Assembly: GCA_012719125.1 (NCBI GenBank)
Contig: JAAYAY010000219.1
Coordinates: forward strand, 1-56,768
DNA length: 56,768 nt
Source of the DNA: Planctomycetaceae bacterium
GTDB taxonomy: Bacteria > Planctomycetota > Planctomycetia > Pirellulales > Thermoguttaceae
Direction: 5' to 3'
In this document: piece after piece, positions 15,519 to 22,798 of the stretch
How positions within the stretch are numbered: position 1 is the first letter of the stretch
How the letters are laid out: each line of letters begins with the position of its first letter
Notes under the pieces: generated by a model
Seen by the model: the letters and a program-made list of their open reading frames with translations, nothing else
What the model was told of the DNA's origin: nothing
Databases searched by the model: none
Translations under genes and position numbers: made by a program

Positions 15519-15533
15519 AATGCAAGGTGCATT
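15519..15533. promoter_or_regulatory. Upstream activator palindrome 1
   Basis: AATGCAAGGTGCATT is a perfect 6-3-6 inverted repeat centred about 123 bases upstream of the predicted sigma-54 start, the usual distance for an enhancer-binding protein site. A second copy is 33 bp further upstream, three helical turns away. Confidence 0.72.
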
Positions 15534-15551
15534 TGTAATACCGTCGATATC

Positions 15552-15566
15552 ATTGCAAGATGCAAT
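15552..15566. promoter_or_regulatory. Upstream activator palindrome 2
   Basis: ATTGCAAGATGCAAT is a perfect 6-3-6 inverted repeat of the same form as the site at 15519-15533 and centred about 156 bases upstream of the predicted start. The common pattern is AWTGCA-ARR-TGCAWT. Confidence 0.72.
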
Positions 15567-15613
15567 ACTACAGAACCGCGATCTGACGCGTGACGGAGCT
15601 GCCAGCAGGAAAG

Positions 15614-16534
15614 TCATTGGGTCGCTCGGTAATACAGCTTGTCGCCGACCTGAGCCCCCTCAACGAGACGCTCGACGGCAAGGTGCTCCACCGACTTGAG
15701 GACTTCATTGCGGTGCCTTCCCAGCCCCGCAACGATGTCGTCGATCGAGCAGGGACGTCGCCGGAGCAACTCCAGAACCTCTTCTCGGCTGACTTTGCCG
15801 GCCTCCAAGGCGTGGTCGCTATGGAATTCGGCAATGACTTCCGCAGGGGTGGTGAACGTGGCGGCAATTTCCTCCAGGCGAGAAAACGGAACCGCGACCG
15901 CATCGCTCTCCGTCGGAGGACGGGTAACCGTATTCAGTTGCACTCGATCCGGCTGGATCAGATCCACGCAGCGGCGGATGTCGGCCAGTTCCGCTTCGGA
16001 GGTGGTGTATCCCTGCAACAAGAAGACTTCCAGCCAATAGGCTCCGAAATAATGGCGACGGAAGGTCCGGAGCCCGGCGAGCATATCCGAGAAGGAAACA
16101 CCTTCATGGGGGCGATTTACCGATTGAAAGGCGGCCTCATTTCCGGCATCCAACGACGGAATGACCAGGTCTGCGCCGCACAACTCGGCGCGAACGTCCT
16201 CGTCGCCCAACAAGGAACCGTTCGTCAATACGGCGATCGGCACGTCGGTCAAGGCCCGAATCCCGTCGATCAGTTTGTCGATGGGCTTGAAGAGCGTCGG
16301 CTCGCCCGAACCGCTCAAGGTAATGTAGTCCGGACGGCTATCGAGCTTCTGCTCCAGCTCCTGCAGAACGGAATCAATCGGCACCCACTCCTTGCGCTCG
16401 ACCGTCTTGCACGTGGTCTGACCGAGTTGGCAGTAAATGCAGTCGAAGCTGCATGTCTTGAAGGGAACGAGATCCACACCCAAGGAACGCCCCAACCGAC
16501 GCGAGGGAACAGGACCAAACAGATAGCCGCTCAT
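15614..16534 (-). CDS. Radical-SAM protein (COG0731-like) with winged-helix C-terminus
   Basis: A 306-residue radical-SAM protein: GPVPSRRLGRSLGVD start and CSFDCIYCQLG (C-x3-C-x2-C) are the signature of the COG0731 group often annotated as Fe-S oxidoreductase. The glycine-rich SAM contact SGSGEPTL follows. The last ~70 residues form a winged-helix-like domain. The reaction is unknown. ATG at 16534 follows GGGAGG. The gene has its own sigma-54 promoter and activator palindrome and is separated from the main operon by about 290 bases, so it is probably in the same regulon but a different transcript. Confidence 0.85.
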   Translation of the reverse strand: MSGYLFGPVPSRRLGRSLGVDLVPFKTCSFDCIYCQLGQTTCKTVERKEWVPIDSVLQELEQKLDSRPDYITLSGSGEPTLFKPIDKLIDGIRALTDVPIAVLTNGSLLGDEDVRAELCGADLVIPSLDAGNEAAFQSVNRPHEGVSFSDMLAGLRTFRRHYFGAYWLEVFLLQGYTTSEAELADIRRCVDLIQPDRVQLNTVTRPPTESDAVAVPFSRLEEIAATFTTPAEVIAEFHSDHALEAGKVSREEVLELLRRRPCSIDDIVAGLGRHRNEVLKSVEHLAVERLVEGAQVGDKLYYRATQ

Positions 16535-16539
16535 GGTAC

Positions 16540-16597
16540 CTCCCAACAGGGATACGGCGTGCGGAGACGCCAAGTGGATGGACAGACCTGTTGGGAG
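16540..16597 (-). repeat. Inverted repeat over the leader of the radical-SAM gene
   Basis: Arms 16540-16550 and 16587-16597 (CTCCCAACAGG and its complement) are perfect over 11 bp. The gene-proximal arm contains the GGGAGG ribosome site. The distal arm overlaps the predicted transcription start, so it is unclear whether the stem forms in the RNA. Confidence 0.5.
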
Positions 16598-16600
16598 ATA

Positions 16601-16616
16601 CGCAGCCTGCGTGCCA
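16601..16616 (-). promoter_or_regulatory. Sigma-54 (-24/-12) promoter of the radical-SAM gene
   Basis: The minus strand reads TGGCACGCAGGCTGCG: the TGGCAC half is perfect and the CTGC half keeps the invariant GC with correct spacing. The predicted start is about 16590, some 57 bases before the ATG at 16534. Confidence 0.75.
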
Positions 16617-16716
16617 AGAATCCGCCGTCGTGAAGATTCGCCCCACAACTTCCCTGCTCGAAAGGCCTTACAGCCAACCGGATATTTCGCAGCCGCTCTT
16701 GGCCCCAATAAGCTTC

Positions 16717-16731
16717 ACTGCATTTTGCATT
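16717..16731. promoter_or_regulatory. Upstream activator palindrome 3
   Basis: On the minus strand this is AATGCAAAATGCAGT, the 6-3-6 pattern of the two sites at 15519 and 15552 with one mismatch. It is centred about 134 bases upstream of the second sigma-54 promoter and overlaps the stop region of the activator gene. Confidence 0.62.
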
Positions 16732-18097
16732 ATCGCCCTCGCCGGCCACGGCCGTCGACTTCGGGCGATTCGATCCTGAGGCTCTTCATCTTGCGGTAAA
16801 GTGTGGTGACGTTGATGCCGAGGTCGCGGGCGGCGTCTTTGCGGTTGCCTTTTCGACGCTGGAGGGTCTCGGAAATCAGAAAACGCTCCATGGCCCTGAG
16901 ACTCATCGGCTGATGCTCATCCCGGCCGGTGGCGGTGCTCGGCCGTAGTTCGGGGGGCAAGTGGTTGAGTTCGATCACGCCGCTGCGACAGAGGACGAAC
17001 GCCTGCTCAATGATATTCTCCAGCTCTCGAACATTTCCCGGATAATCGTGTTCCATGAGCCGTGCGATGACTTCATCGGAGACACCTACAATATCCTTGT
17101 CCTGCATGTGGTTGAACTTGGTGATCAAGTGGTTCACCAACAGGGGAATATCTTCACGGCGCTGCTGGAGGCCCGGCAGCTTGAGATGGATCACGCGAAT
17201 GCGGTAGTACAAGTCGTCGCGGAACTTGCAGTTCTTGACCAATTCGACCAGGTCCTTGTTGGTCGCCGCCAGAACCCGGACGTCGACGGGCACTCCCTGA
17301 ACGCCGCCGAGCGGTTCGACGACCCTTTCCTGAAGCACTCGCAGCAATCGAACCTGCATTGCCGGCGAAATATCGCCGATCTCATCCAGAAACAGGGTAC
17401 CACCGTCGGCGAGCATGAATCGGCCCGGCTTGTCGCGCTTGGCGTCGGTGAAGGCCCCCGCTTTGTGTCCGAACAACTCGCTTTCCAGCAGCGTATCCGG
17501 CAACGCCGCACAGTTGACGGCCACAAACCGCTTCCGCTTGCGCGGCGAAAGATTGTGAATGGCTCGGGCGAAAAGCTCTTTTCCGGTACCGCTGGGACCC
17601 TCGATGAGCACGGTGCTCGTGCTGGCGGCAATCTGCGGCAGAGACTCGAAGAGACGCATCATCGCCGGACTTCGGCCGATGATATCCTCAAAGGTGTATT
17701 TGGCCTGCAGCTCCTTCTGAAGTTGCTCGACCACCGTGAGGTCCTGAAAGGTCTCGACCCCGCCCACAACCGCCCCGTCGTTGTCTCTCAACAGGGCCGT
17801 GGAGATCCGGATGGGGATACGATGCCCCTGCTGGTTGACGATATGGGCGGTGGCGTTGACGATGGGGCGGCCGGACGTCATCGTCCGTCGCAAAGCACAG
17901 TTCGTTTCGCAGATATTGGCTCGGAACACCTCGCAGCAAGGACTGCCGATAGCGACTTCGCGCGACACGCCCGTAATTCGCTCGGCCGCCTTATTGAAGG
18001 CGGTGATTCGCCAGTCCAGATCCACCGTGAAGACGCCTTCGTTGACCGAGTCGAGGATCGTGATTTCGCGTTGTTTCGGCTCTGTGGCACCGTCCAT
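16730..18097 (-). CDS. Sigma-54 enhancer-binding activator with Cys-rich PAS domain
   Basis: A 455-residue transcription activator. Residues ~10-130 form a PAS sensor domain with a cysteine set, Cys54, Cys55, Cys63 and Cys67 (PCCEVFRANICETNC), suited to bind an Fe-S cluster or metal or to sense redox. Residues ~140-380 are the AAA+ sigma-54 activation domain: Walker A GPSGTGKE, GAFTDA in the loop that contacts sigma-54 (usually GAFTGA), and the FLDEIGD Walker B. The C-terminus has a Fis-type helix-turn-helix (KDAARDLGINVTTLYRKMK). ATG at 18097 has only a weak GAAGAGAG site. It is the obvious regulator of the two sigma-54 promoters nearby. Confidence 0.92.
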   Translation of the reverse strand: MDGATEPKQREITILDSVNEGVFTVDLDWRITAFNKAAERITGVSREVAIGSPCCEVFRANICETNCALRRTMTSGRPIVNATAHIVNQQGHRIPIRISTALLRDNDGAVVGGVETFQDLTVVEQLQKELQAKYTFEDIIGRSPAMMRLFESLPQIAASTSTVLIEGPSGTGKELFARAIHNLSPRKRKRFVAVNCAALPDTLLESELFGHKAGAFTDAKRDKPGRFMLADGGTLFLDEIGDISPAMQVRLLRVLQERVVEPLGGVQGVPVDVRVLAATNKDLVELVKNCKFRDDLYYRIRVIHLKLPGLQQRREDIPLLVNHLITKFNHMQDKDIVGVSDEVIARLMEHDYPGNVRELENIIEQAFVLCRSGVIELNHLPPELRPSTATGRDEHQPMSLRAMERFLISETLQRRKGNRKDAARDLGINVTTLYRKMKSLRIESPEVDGRGRRGR

Positions 18098-18229
18098 CTC
18101 TCTTCGACTCCTTATCCAGCAGCGTCCCCCACTTGCTTCAGGATATCGGGCGATCGTGCAAATTGCCACCGGACACGCGGCCAGAATCGTGCAAAATGCT
18201 TCTTCGCCTCGTTGCCAGCGACACGGCGA
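18098..18229. other. Upstream region of the activator gene
   Basis: 132 bases without a gene. They include CGTGCAAATTGCC (18155-18167) and CGTGCAAAATGCT (18188-18200), half-matches to the TGCA-N3-TGCA palindrome, so weak autoregulation is possible but not proven. I see no clear sigma-70 or sigma-54 promoter. Confidence 0.35.
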
Positions 18230-19627
18230 TTATTCCGGCAGCGTGCCGGCGAATTGACGTTCGAACTCGGCGATCGTCTCCGGCTGGTGGTGCCGCCTTT
18301 CCCTGGCAGCTTGCCAGAGCGAGTACACGCCAGAAAGAATGACGCCGACGCCGCCGATGACCAGCAGCGTCTGGGGCGAGACGGCCATGGCGGCCAGCGT
18401 CATTCCGGCGGCCGACGCACTGAACCGAATGATTCCGTTCAGGAACACCATGATGCCCATATAACGACTCGTGTCTCCACCCGGGGGTGAGAAGTGGGTG
18501 ACGCCGATCTGCCACCAGAGGATCCACCATCCCCCTTGGACGCTTCCCCGCAGAATTCGGCCAAGCACCGGCAAGAGAATGAGCGCTGGTGGAAAGACCG
18601 GCACGAGCAGCGGCGTGGCTGCCAGCAGGAGCGCATCCAGTCCCCACGCGAAGCGTACACCAGCCCAGGAAATCCAGGGATTGGTGCGATCGAAGAGTCG
18701 TCCGAGCCAGCCGGTTGCCACAAAGGCAGCCAGGGCCGGAAGGGCATGCATGAGCGTGGTGCAACCGAAGTAACCGAACCCCAGATCGCGGCTCAAAAGA
18801 ATCCAGATCATGGGAAAGTAAAGCATCTGAAAGAAGCCGTCAAGAAAGCAGCCGAAGAGGTATCGGCGGTAGCGCGCGTCGTGGACCAGCACGGCCATCG
18901 CCTCCCGAAAGCTGCTGCCAATCTCCGGCCGCAGGTCTCGGCACTCTGAATCGAGCGACTCTTCCACGCGGATCTGCCGGAAGCAGACGAAGCTCCCAAG
19001 ACTGAGCAGCCCAGCCAGCACCATGAGGATCTGGGGCATGTGGCCGGCACACCATTGCAGGACGCGGTTCGCCGCCTCGGCCTGAGCGGCGGCTCCGGCA
19101 AACTTGGATGCGAAGTGGAGAATCAGGGCGGAAACGATACTGGAGGTCAGGAAGAAAAGCGACGACCACTTTCTCACTTCGCCCGTGGCATGGCCCCGCT
19201 GCTCCACAGGGTAATTGTTCCTCAGGACCGCCGTGATGGCCGGCCGCGTGACCACTTCGAACAGGGCCCCCACGCCCAGCAGGGTGAGAAACCAGAAGGC
19301 GCTGCCGGTGGCCGTCGCCATGGCGAGACTACAGATTCCGGCCGCGACCCCCGGGATAAAAACGAACGGCATCTTGGGCCGCGAAGCCATGCGACTGCCG
19401 AGATAGAGGGCGAGGATCATTCCCAGGCCCGAGAAGAGTTCCCGAAGGGGCAACTGCCAATTGGCGGCCTGGAACGATTTGATGGCGATCAGCGGGGCAT
19501 TGAGCAGGATGCCCCCGGCCGTTGCGTCGAGCAAGGCGTAAACCAGGTGCAGCCGAAACGTCCGCGCAGCGTTGCCCTCCAGGCAGGGCCCGCGAAAGAA
19601 CGATCCGGCGATGTTGAGCTTGGCCAC
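18230..19627 (-). CDS. Major facilitator superfamily transporter
   Basis: A 465-residue membrane protein with about 12 hydrophobic segments, LGSRMASRPKMPFVFIPG in the first cytoplasmic loop and LGRLFDRTNPW in the equivalent loop of the second half, as in MFS carriers. The first half has RPAITAVLRNNYPVEQRG. The substrate cannot be inferred. GTG start at 19627 with AAGGA 13 bases upstream. It lies between the activator gene and the NeuD-type acyltransferase with ~130-165 bases on each side, so it is probably its own unit. Confidence 0.85.
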   Translation of the reverse strand: MAKLNIAGSFFRGPCLEGNAARTFRLHLVYALLDATAGGILLNAPLIAIKSFQAANWQLPLRELFSGLGMILALYLGSRMASRPKMPFVFIPGVAAGICSLAMATATGSAFWFLTLLGVGALFEVVTRPAITAVLRNNYPVEQRGHATGEVRKWSSLFFLTSSIVSALILHFASKFAGAAAQAEAANRVLQWCAGHMPQILMVLAGLLSLGSFVCFRQIRVEESLDSECRDLRPEIGSSFREAMAVLVHDARYRRYLFGCFLDGFFQMLYFPMIWILLSRDLGFGYFGCTTLMHALPALAAFVATGWLGRLFDRTNPWISWAGVRFAWGLDALLLAATPLLVPVFPPALILLPVLGRILRGSVQGGWWILWWQIGVTHFSPPGGDTSRYMGIMVFLNGIIRFSASAAGMTLAAMAVSPQTLLVIGGVGVILSGVYSLWQAARERRHHQPETIAEFERQFAGTLPE

Positions 19628-19791
19628 GCGAGGTCATCCTTCCAGGCGGAGTGTTGTCGCCGAAGCAGGCAGGCGATGATGCAAGGAAGCCGAGTTCGCT
19701 CTTTCCCAGCGCGAAGCCCCGACGTCTCGCTACCGACTTCCTCTCCCATACACGGAGTATAGCGGATCGACCGGCCGCTGGCATGCGTCTC

Positions 19792-20442
19792 TCAGGAATC
19801 GCCGCCGGATGTGCGGGTGCGCAGGGCGGGAACTCCAAAGACCGTCGCCCCCTCGCGGACGGTTCTCAGAACGACGCTCCCCGCTCCGACGCGGGCCCCG
19901 TCGCCGATCTTTGCCCTCGGCAGGACGGAAGCATGGGATCCCAGAAAGACGCCGTTGCCGACGACTGCCGCGCCGCAGATGTCGACCTGGCACGAGAGCG
20001 TGCAGAAATCGCCGACCTTGGCGTCGTGCCCGACCGTGGCGGCCAGGTTGAGATGAACGTAGTTGCCGAGGGTCGCGTCGACCGTCACGACCGAGTTGCG
20101 GCAGAGAATCGAACCGACGCCGAGCGCACTGCCCGGTCCGACGGCGGCCGTGGGATGAATGAGCGTGGGCCAGACAAGTCCCCGATCGGCAAGTCGTTTG
20201 ACTATCGCTCGTCGTGCCGTTGGGTCGCCGACAGCGCAAACGTAGTGGCGACAGTCCGCGACCGGCAGTTGCTCGACCGGACAGAGCAGGGAAGGGTAGT
20301 GCTCGAACGAATCGAGAGCCTCGGAGCGGTCGTCGGCGAACCCCAGCACGTTCCAAGTGGGCGCGGTGCGGTTGATGTCCTCGAGGAGGGCATAGACCTC
20401 CCTTCCGAATCCTCCGGCTCCGATGATGATGATTGGTTGCAT
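19792..20442 (-). CDS. NeuD/PglD-type sugar O- or N-acyltransferase
   Basis: A 216-residue acyltransferase. The N-terminus has a Rossmann-like nucleotide-sugar binding start (IIIIGAGGFGREVY), and residues ~95-205 form a left-handed beta helix of hexapeptide repeats (VGPGSALGVGSIL, VGDFCTL, VGNGVFLGSHA, GARVGAGSVV). The His in the TVGHDAKVG stretch matches the catalytic base of this family. It likely acylates a surface sugar using acetyl-CoA or acyl-ACP. ATG at 20442 with a CGGAGTG site; an ATG at 20478 is less likely. It is third in an ACP, dehydrogenase, acyltransferase operon. Confidence 0.85.
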   Translation of the reverse strand: MQPIIIIGAGGFGREVYALLEDINRTAPTWNVLGFADDRSEALDSFEHYPSLLCPVEQLPVADCRHYVCAVGDPTARRAIVKRLADRGLVWPTLIHPTAAVGPGSALGVGSILCRNSVVTVDATLGNYVHLNLAATVGHDAKVGDFCTLSCQVDICGAAVVGNGVFLGSHASVLPRAKIGDGARVGAGSVVLRTVREGATVFGVPALRTRTSGGDS

Positions 20443-20482
20443 CGACTTGAACACTCCGGAAGGCGGACAAACAGACATTCCG

Positions 20483-21247
20483 CTAGTGTGCCGTGTAGCC
20501 CCCGTCGACGGCAAGAGCGCTTCCGGTGACCCAACGTGCGGCCGGCGAAACCAGAAAGGCGATGCAGTTGGCCACGTCCGACGCTCGGCCGATCCCCAGG
20601 GGATGCATGGCGCCGATCCGGGCGATCTGCTCTTCGGTAAGGCCCTTCCACTGCTGGTCGGCCATGGGCGACTCGAACTGCCCCGGTAGAACCGCATTGA
20701 CGCGGATGCGGCTCGGAGCCAACTCGAGCGCCGCCGACCGCATCAGCCCGAGAATCGCCGACTTCGAGGCGGCATAGGCGGCCAATCCCGGCACCCCGAC
20801 GGAACTCGTGACGGAGCCGACCAGGACCACGGAACATCCGTGGTCGCCGATCACGCTGCGTTTGGTGATTCCACGGAGCAACTGCCCGGCCGCCACGACG
20901 TTGATCCGATAAATGCTCTCGAACACGTCCGGGCTGGATACCCGCAGCGGCCGGGTGCTGAGGATGCCCGCCGCGTGAACCACACCGTCGAATTTCCCGA
21001 AGGACGCGGCCTGCTGGTCGAGCATGGCGGCAATGGCCGCGACGTCGCCCAGATCGAAGGCGAGAGACTGGTGCCCTTGGCCGTCAAGCGAATCGAGAGT
21101 TTCCTGCAAGCGCTCCGTATTGCGCCCCAGCAGGAGGAGCCTCGCCCCCAACTGGGACATAAGGACGGCCGACGCACGGCCGAGCCCGGACGAAGCGCCG
21201 GTGACCAGCACGTTCATACCGCTCAGATCCATCGGGTTGACGGCCAT
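20483..21247 (-). CDS. Short-chain dehydrogenase/reductase (FabG-like)
   Basis: A 254-residue NAD(P)-dependent oxidoreductase: TGASSGLG cofactor motif at ~17-24, catalytic Ser in GSVTSSVG, and the catalytic YxxxK as YAASKSA. It ends with VTGSALAVDGGYTAH as in classical FabG-like enzymes. Next to an acyl carrier protein it may reduce a beta-keto acyl-ACP, though sugar reductases also look alike. ATG at 21247 is 9 bases after the ACP stop. Confidence 0.88.
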   Translation of the reverse strand: MAVNPMDLSGMNVLVTGASSGLGRASAVLMSQLGARLLLLGRNTERLQETLDSLDGQGHQSLAFDLGDVAAIAAMLDQQAASFGKFDGVVHAAGILSTRPLRVSSPDVFESIYRINVVAAGQLLRGITKRSVIGDHGCSVVLVGSVTSSVGVPGLAAYAASKSAILGLMRSAALELAPSRIRVNAVLPGQFESPMADQQWKGLTEEQIARIGAMHPLGIGRASDVANCIAFLVSPAARWVTGSALAVDGGYTAH

Positions 21248-21256
21248 CGGGTTGCC

Positions 21257-21487
21257 TCACGCGGCCTTTTTGAGAACGAGCCCCGCAAGTTGTCCCAAGG
21301 TATTGCAGCTCTGAAGGGCGCCGGCATCCAGCGAGACGCCGAACTCCTCGTCGAGCAAGGCGATGACGGAGAGGGCGCCCACCGAATCCCAGGCTTCGAG
21401 GTCGATGAATCGATCTCCCTCGTTCGTGCTTCCCTCGGGCATCCCCAGGCCTTCTTCAACCAATTCCAGAAATCGCTTTGTGGACAA
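21257..21487 (-). CDS. Acyl carrier protein
   Basis: A 76-residue acyl carrier protein with the phosphopantetheine-attachment motif DSVGALSVIALLDEEFGV (the Ser of WDSVG). The start is the TTG at 21487, eight bases after GGAGGG; no ATG lies in frame nearby. The size is right for a dedicated ACP. It is first in an operon with the dehydrogenase and acyltransferase, suggesting a small pathway that builds an acyl group and attaches it to a sugar or other acceptor. No ketosynthase is present here. Confidence 0.82.
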   Translation of the reverse strand: MSTKRFLELVEEGLGMPEGSTNEGDRFIDLEAWDSVGALSVIALLDEEFGVSLDAGALQSCNTLGQLAGLVLKKAA

Positions 21488-21560
21488 GGTTCGTTCCCTC
21501 CATGAAAAGGCGTTCCAAAGGACTCCATTCCCCTGGCAGTGCCGAGCGGCTCTGGACTGT

Positions 21561-21608
21561 CGCCTTTCGCTCCGCGAAAGCAGCGCCACTTTCGCGGAGC
21601 GAAAGGCG
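21561..21608. repeat. Perfect 20-bp stem hairpin repeat
   Basis: Arms 21561-21580 (CGCCTTTCGCTCCGCGAAAG) and 21589-21608 are perfect complements around an 8-base loop. An outer, bulged GACTGTCG / CGACAGTC stem extends it. I know this CTTTCGCGGAGCGAAAGG motif as a dispersed repeat in planctomycete genomes. Confidence 0.8.
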
Positions 21609-21834
21609 GCAATACGACAGTCATTGATTCGACGTTCCTTAATGACCAGGCAGCCCAGCAGGGATCGCAAGGATACAAAAATCGCGTCGACCGTTCCAGT
21701 CGTATTTTGGGTAAACCAGGAAAACTGGCATGCAGTTCACCGACCGGCACGAAAGCCGAAAGCCACCCGTCAGCCGGTGCTTCCGCACCCGCCAGCAGAA
21801 TCACCGTTTCCCCCGCAAGTGTTCAATTTTCCCC

Positions 21835-21862
21835 TTGACAAAATAGTGTACTTGTGTATACT
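21835..21862 (+). promoter_or_regulatory. Strong sigma-70-type promoter without a clear gene
   Basis: TTGACA at 21835-21840, a 16-base spacer, then TATACT at 21857-21862 is near consensus. No convincing coding frame lies downstream for 900 bases on this strand. Confidence 0.6.
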
Positions 21863-22507
21863 ACCAAGACTCGCGCAGCCACTCGACATAAAGACACGCC
21901 CGACAGCACCCCTCGACTGAGCTAAAAGCACCCGAAATGAAAAAACGCGCAAATAACGCAAACAATGAGAACTATGAAGCAGGAACCATGGGCAACACAC
22001 CCCCCCACTATAGAGGTGTCTCCGCCATAGATACTGGCAAAATCGCCCACTCGTTGACCAACTCCAAACCTCCCCTTCTGTCATCTATCGTCTGTCCGAT
22101 ACTACCACGTACTAACTAGCCACCTTACCCCCGACCTGACTACATTTTCCCGTCATTTGCTCACCACCTCACTAAGGACCGACTCAGTCATCGCCACAAG
22201 TCCCATCAGCAAATACACTTAGAGCAGAAACCTCCGAACGTCCACACCCCCATTTTGCATGGTAGTCAAAATGATTCTGCGCAGCCGACGACGCTGTAAC
22301 CCATTACGCAATAACACGATAGCTAGCTCCGTTCGATGGAGCAATCGATCGACAAGTGCACCAACCGCCACCAACGCCCGCAACCATTTCGTGACGACAA
22401 ATCACTAGCAGCCCACCCTCGCGGTGGGTCTGACCCCGTTTCGATCTTTGGCAACCGAAATTGCGTCCCCCTCGCCGCCCTGATCGCAATCTTGCCAACC
22501 GCCCATC
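21863..22507. other. AT-richer, G-poor non-coding stretch
   Basis: The plus strand is C- and A-rich and notably poor in G over about 450 bases. The best small frame (21937-22119) has no ribosome site and a composition set by that skew. Nothing else is recognised, apart from the repeats just after it. It could hold an untranslated RNA from the promoter at 21835 or be a remnant. Confidence 0.4.
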
Positions 22508-22712
22508 TTCGTAACCCGACGCGTAAGCGAGGCAAGGTCCTATCCTCCTTCGTAACCCGACGCGTAAGCGAGGCAAGGTCCTACCCTCCTTCGCAACCCG
22601 ACGCGTAAGCGAGGCAAGGTCCTACCCTCCTTCGTAACCCGACGCGTAAGCGAGGCAAGGTCCTACCCTCCTTCGCAACCCGACGCGTAAGCGAGGCAAG
22701 ACATTACCCTCC
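22508..22712. repeat. Five-copy 41-bp tandem repeat
   Basis: Units begin at 22508, 22549, 22590, 22631 and 22672, each TTCGYAACCCGACGCGTAAG plus CGAGGCAAGGTCCTAYCCTCC. The fifth is diverged at its end, and an inverted partial copy (CTCACGCGTCGGGT) follows at about 22712-22730. The core AACCCGACGCGTAAGCGAGG is a common dispersed repeat in planctomycetes. It sits just downstream of the DUF4091 gene and may fold in the transcript. Confidence 0.85.
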
Positions 22713-22798
22713 TCGCTCACGCGTCGGGTCACGATTGGACCGGCAAGCCCACGATTAAGGTCGCCCCTCGGCACGCATCCGCCTGACCGCCGCCGCCC

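Noticed and set aside
18155-18200. Two further activator palindromes upstream of the activator gene
   Set aside because: Only one half of each matches (TGCA then TGC); kept as a weak note, not a feature.
22508-22712. Possible CRISPR array
   Set aside because: The units are identical along the full 41 bases with no unique spacers, and no cas gene is near.
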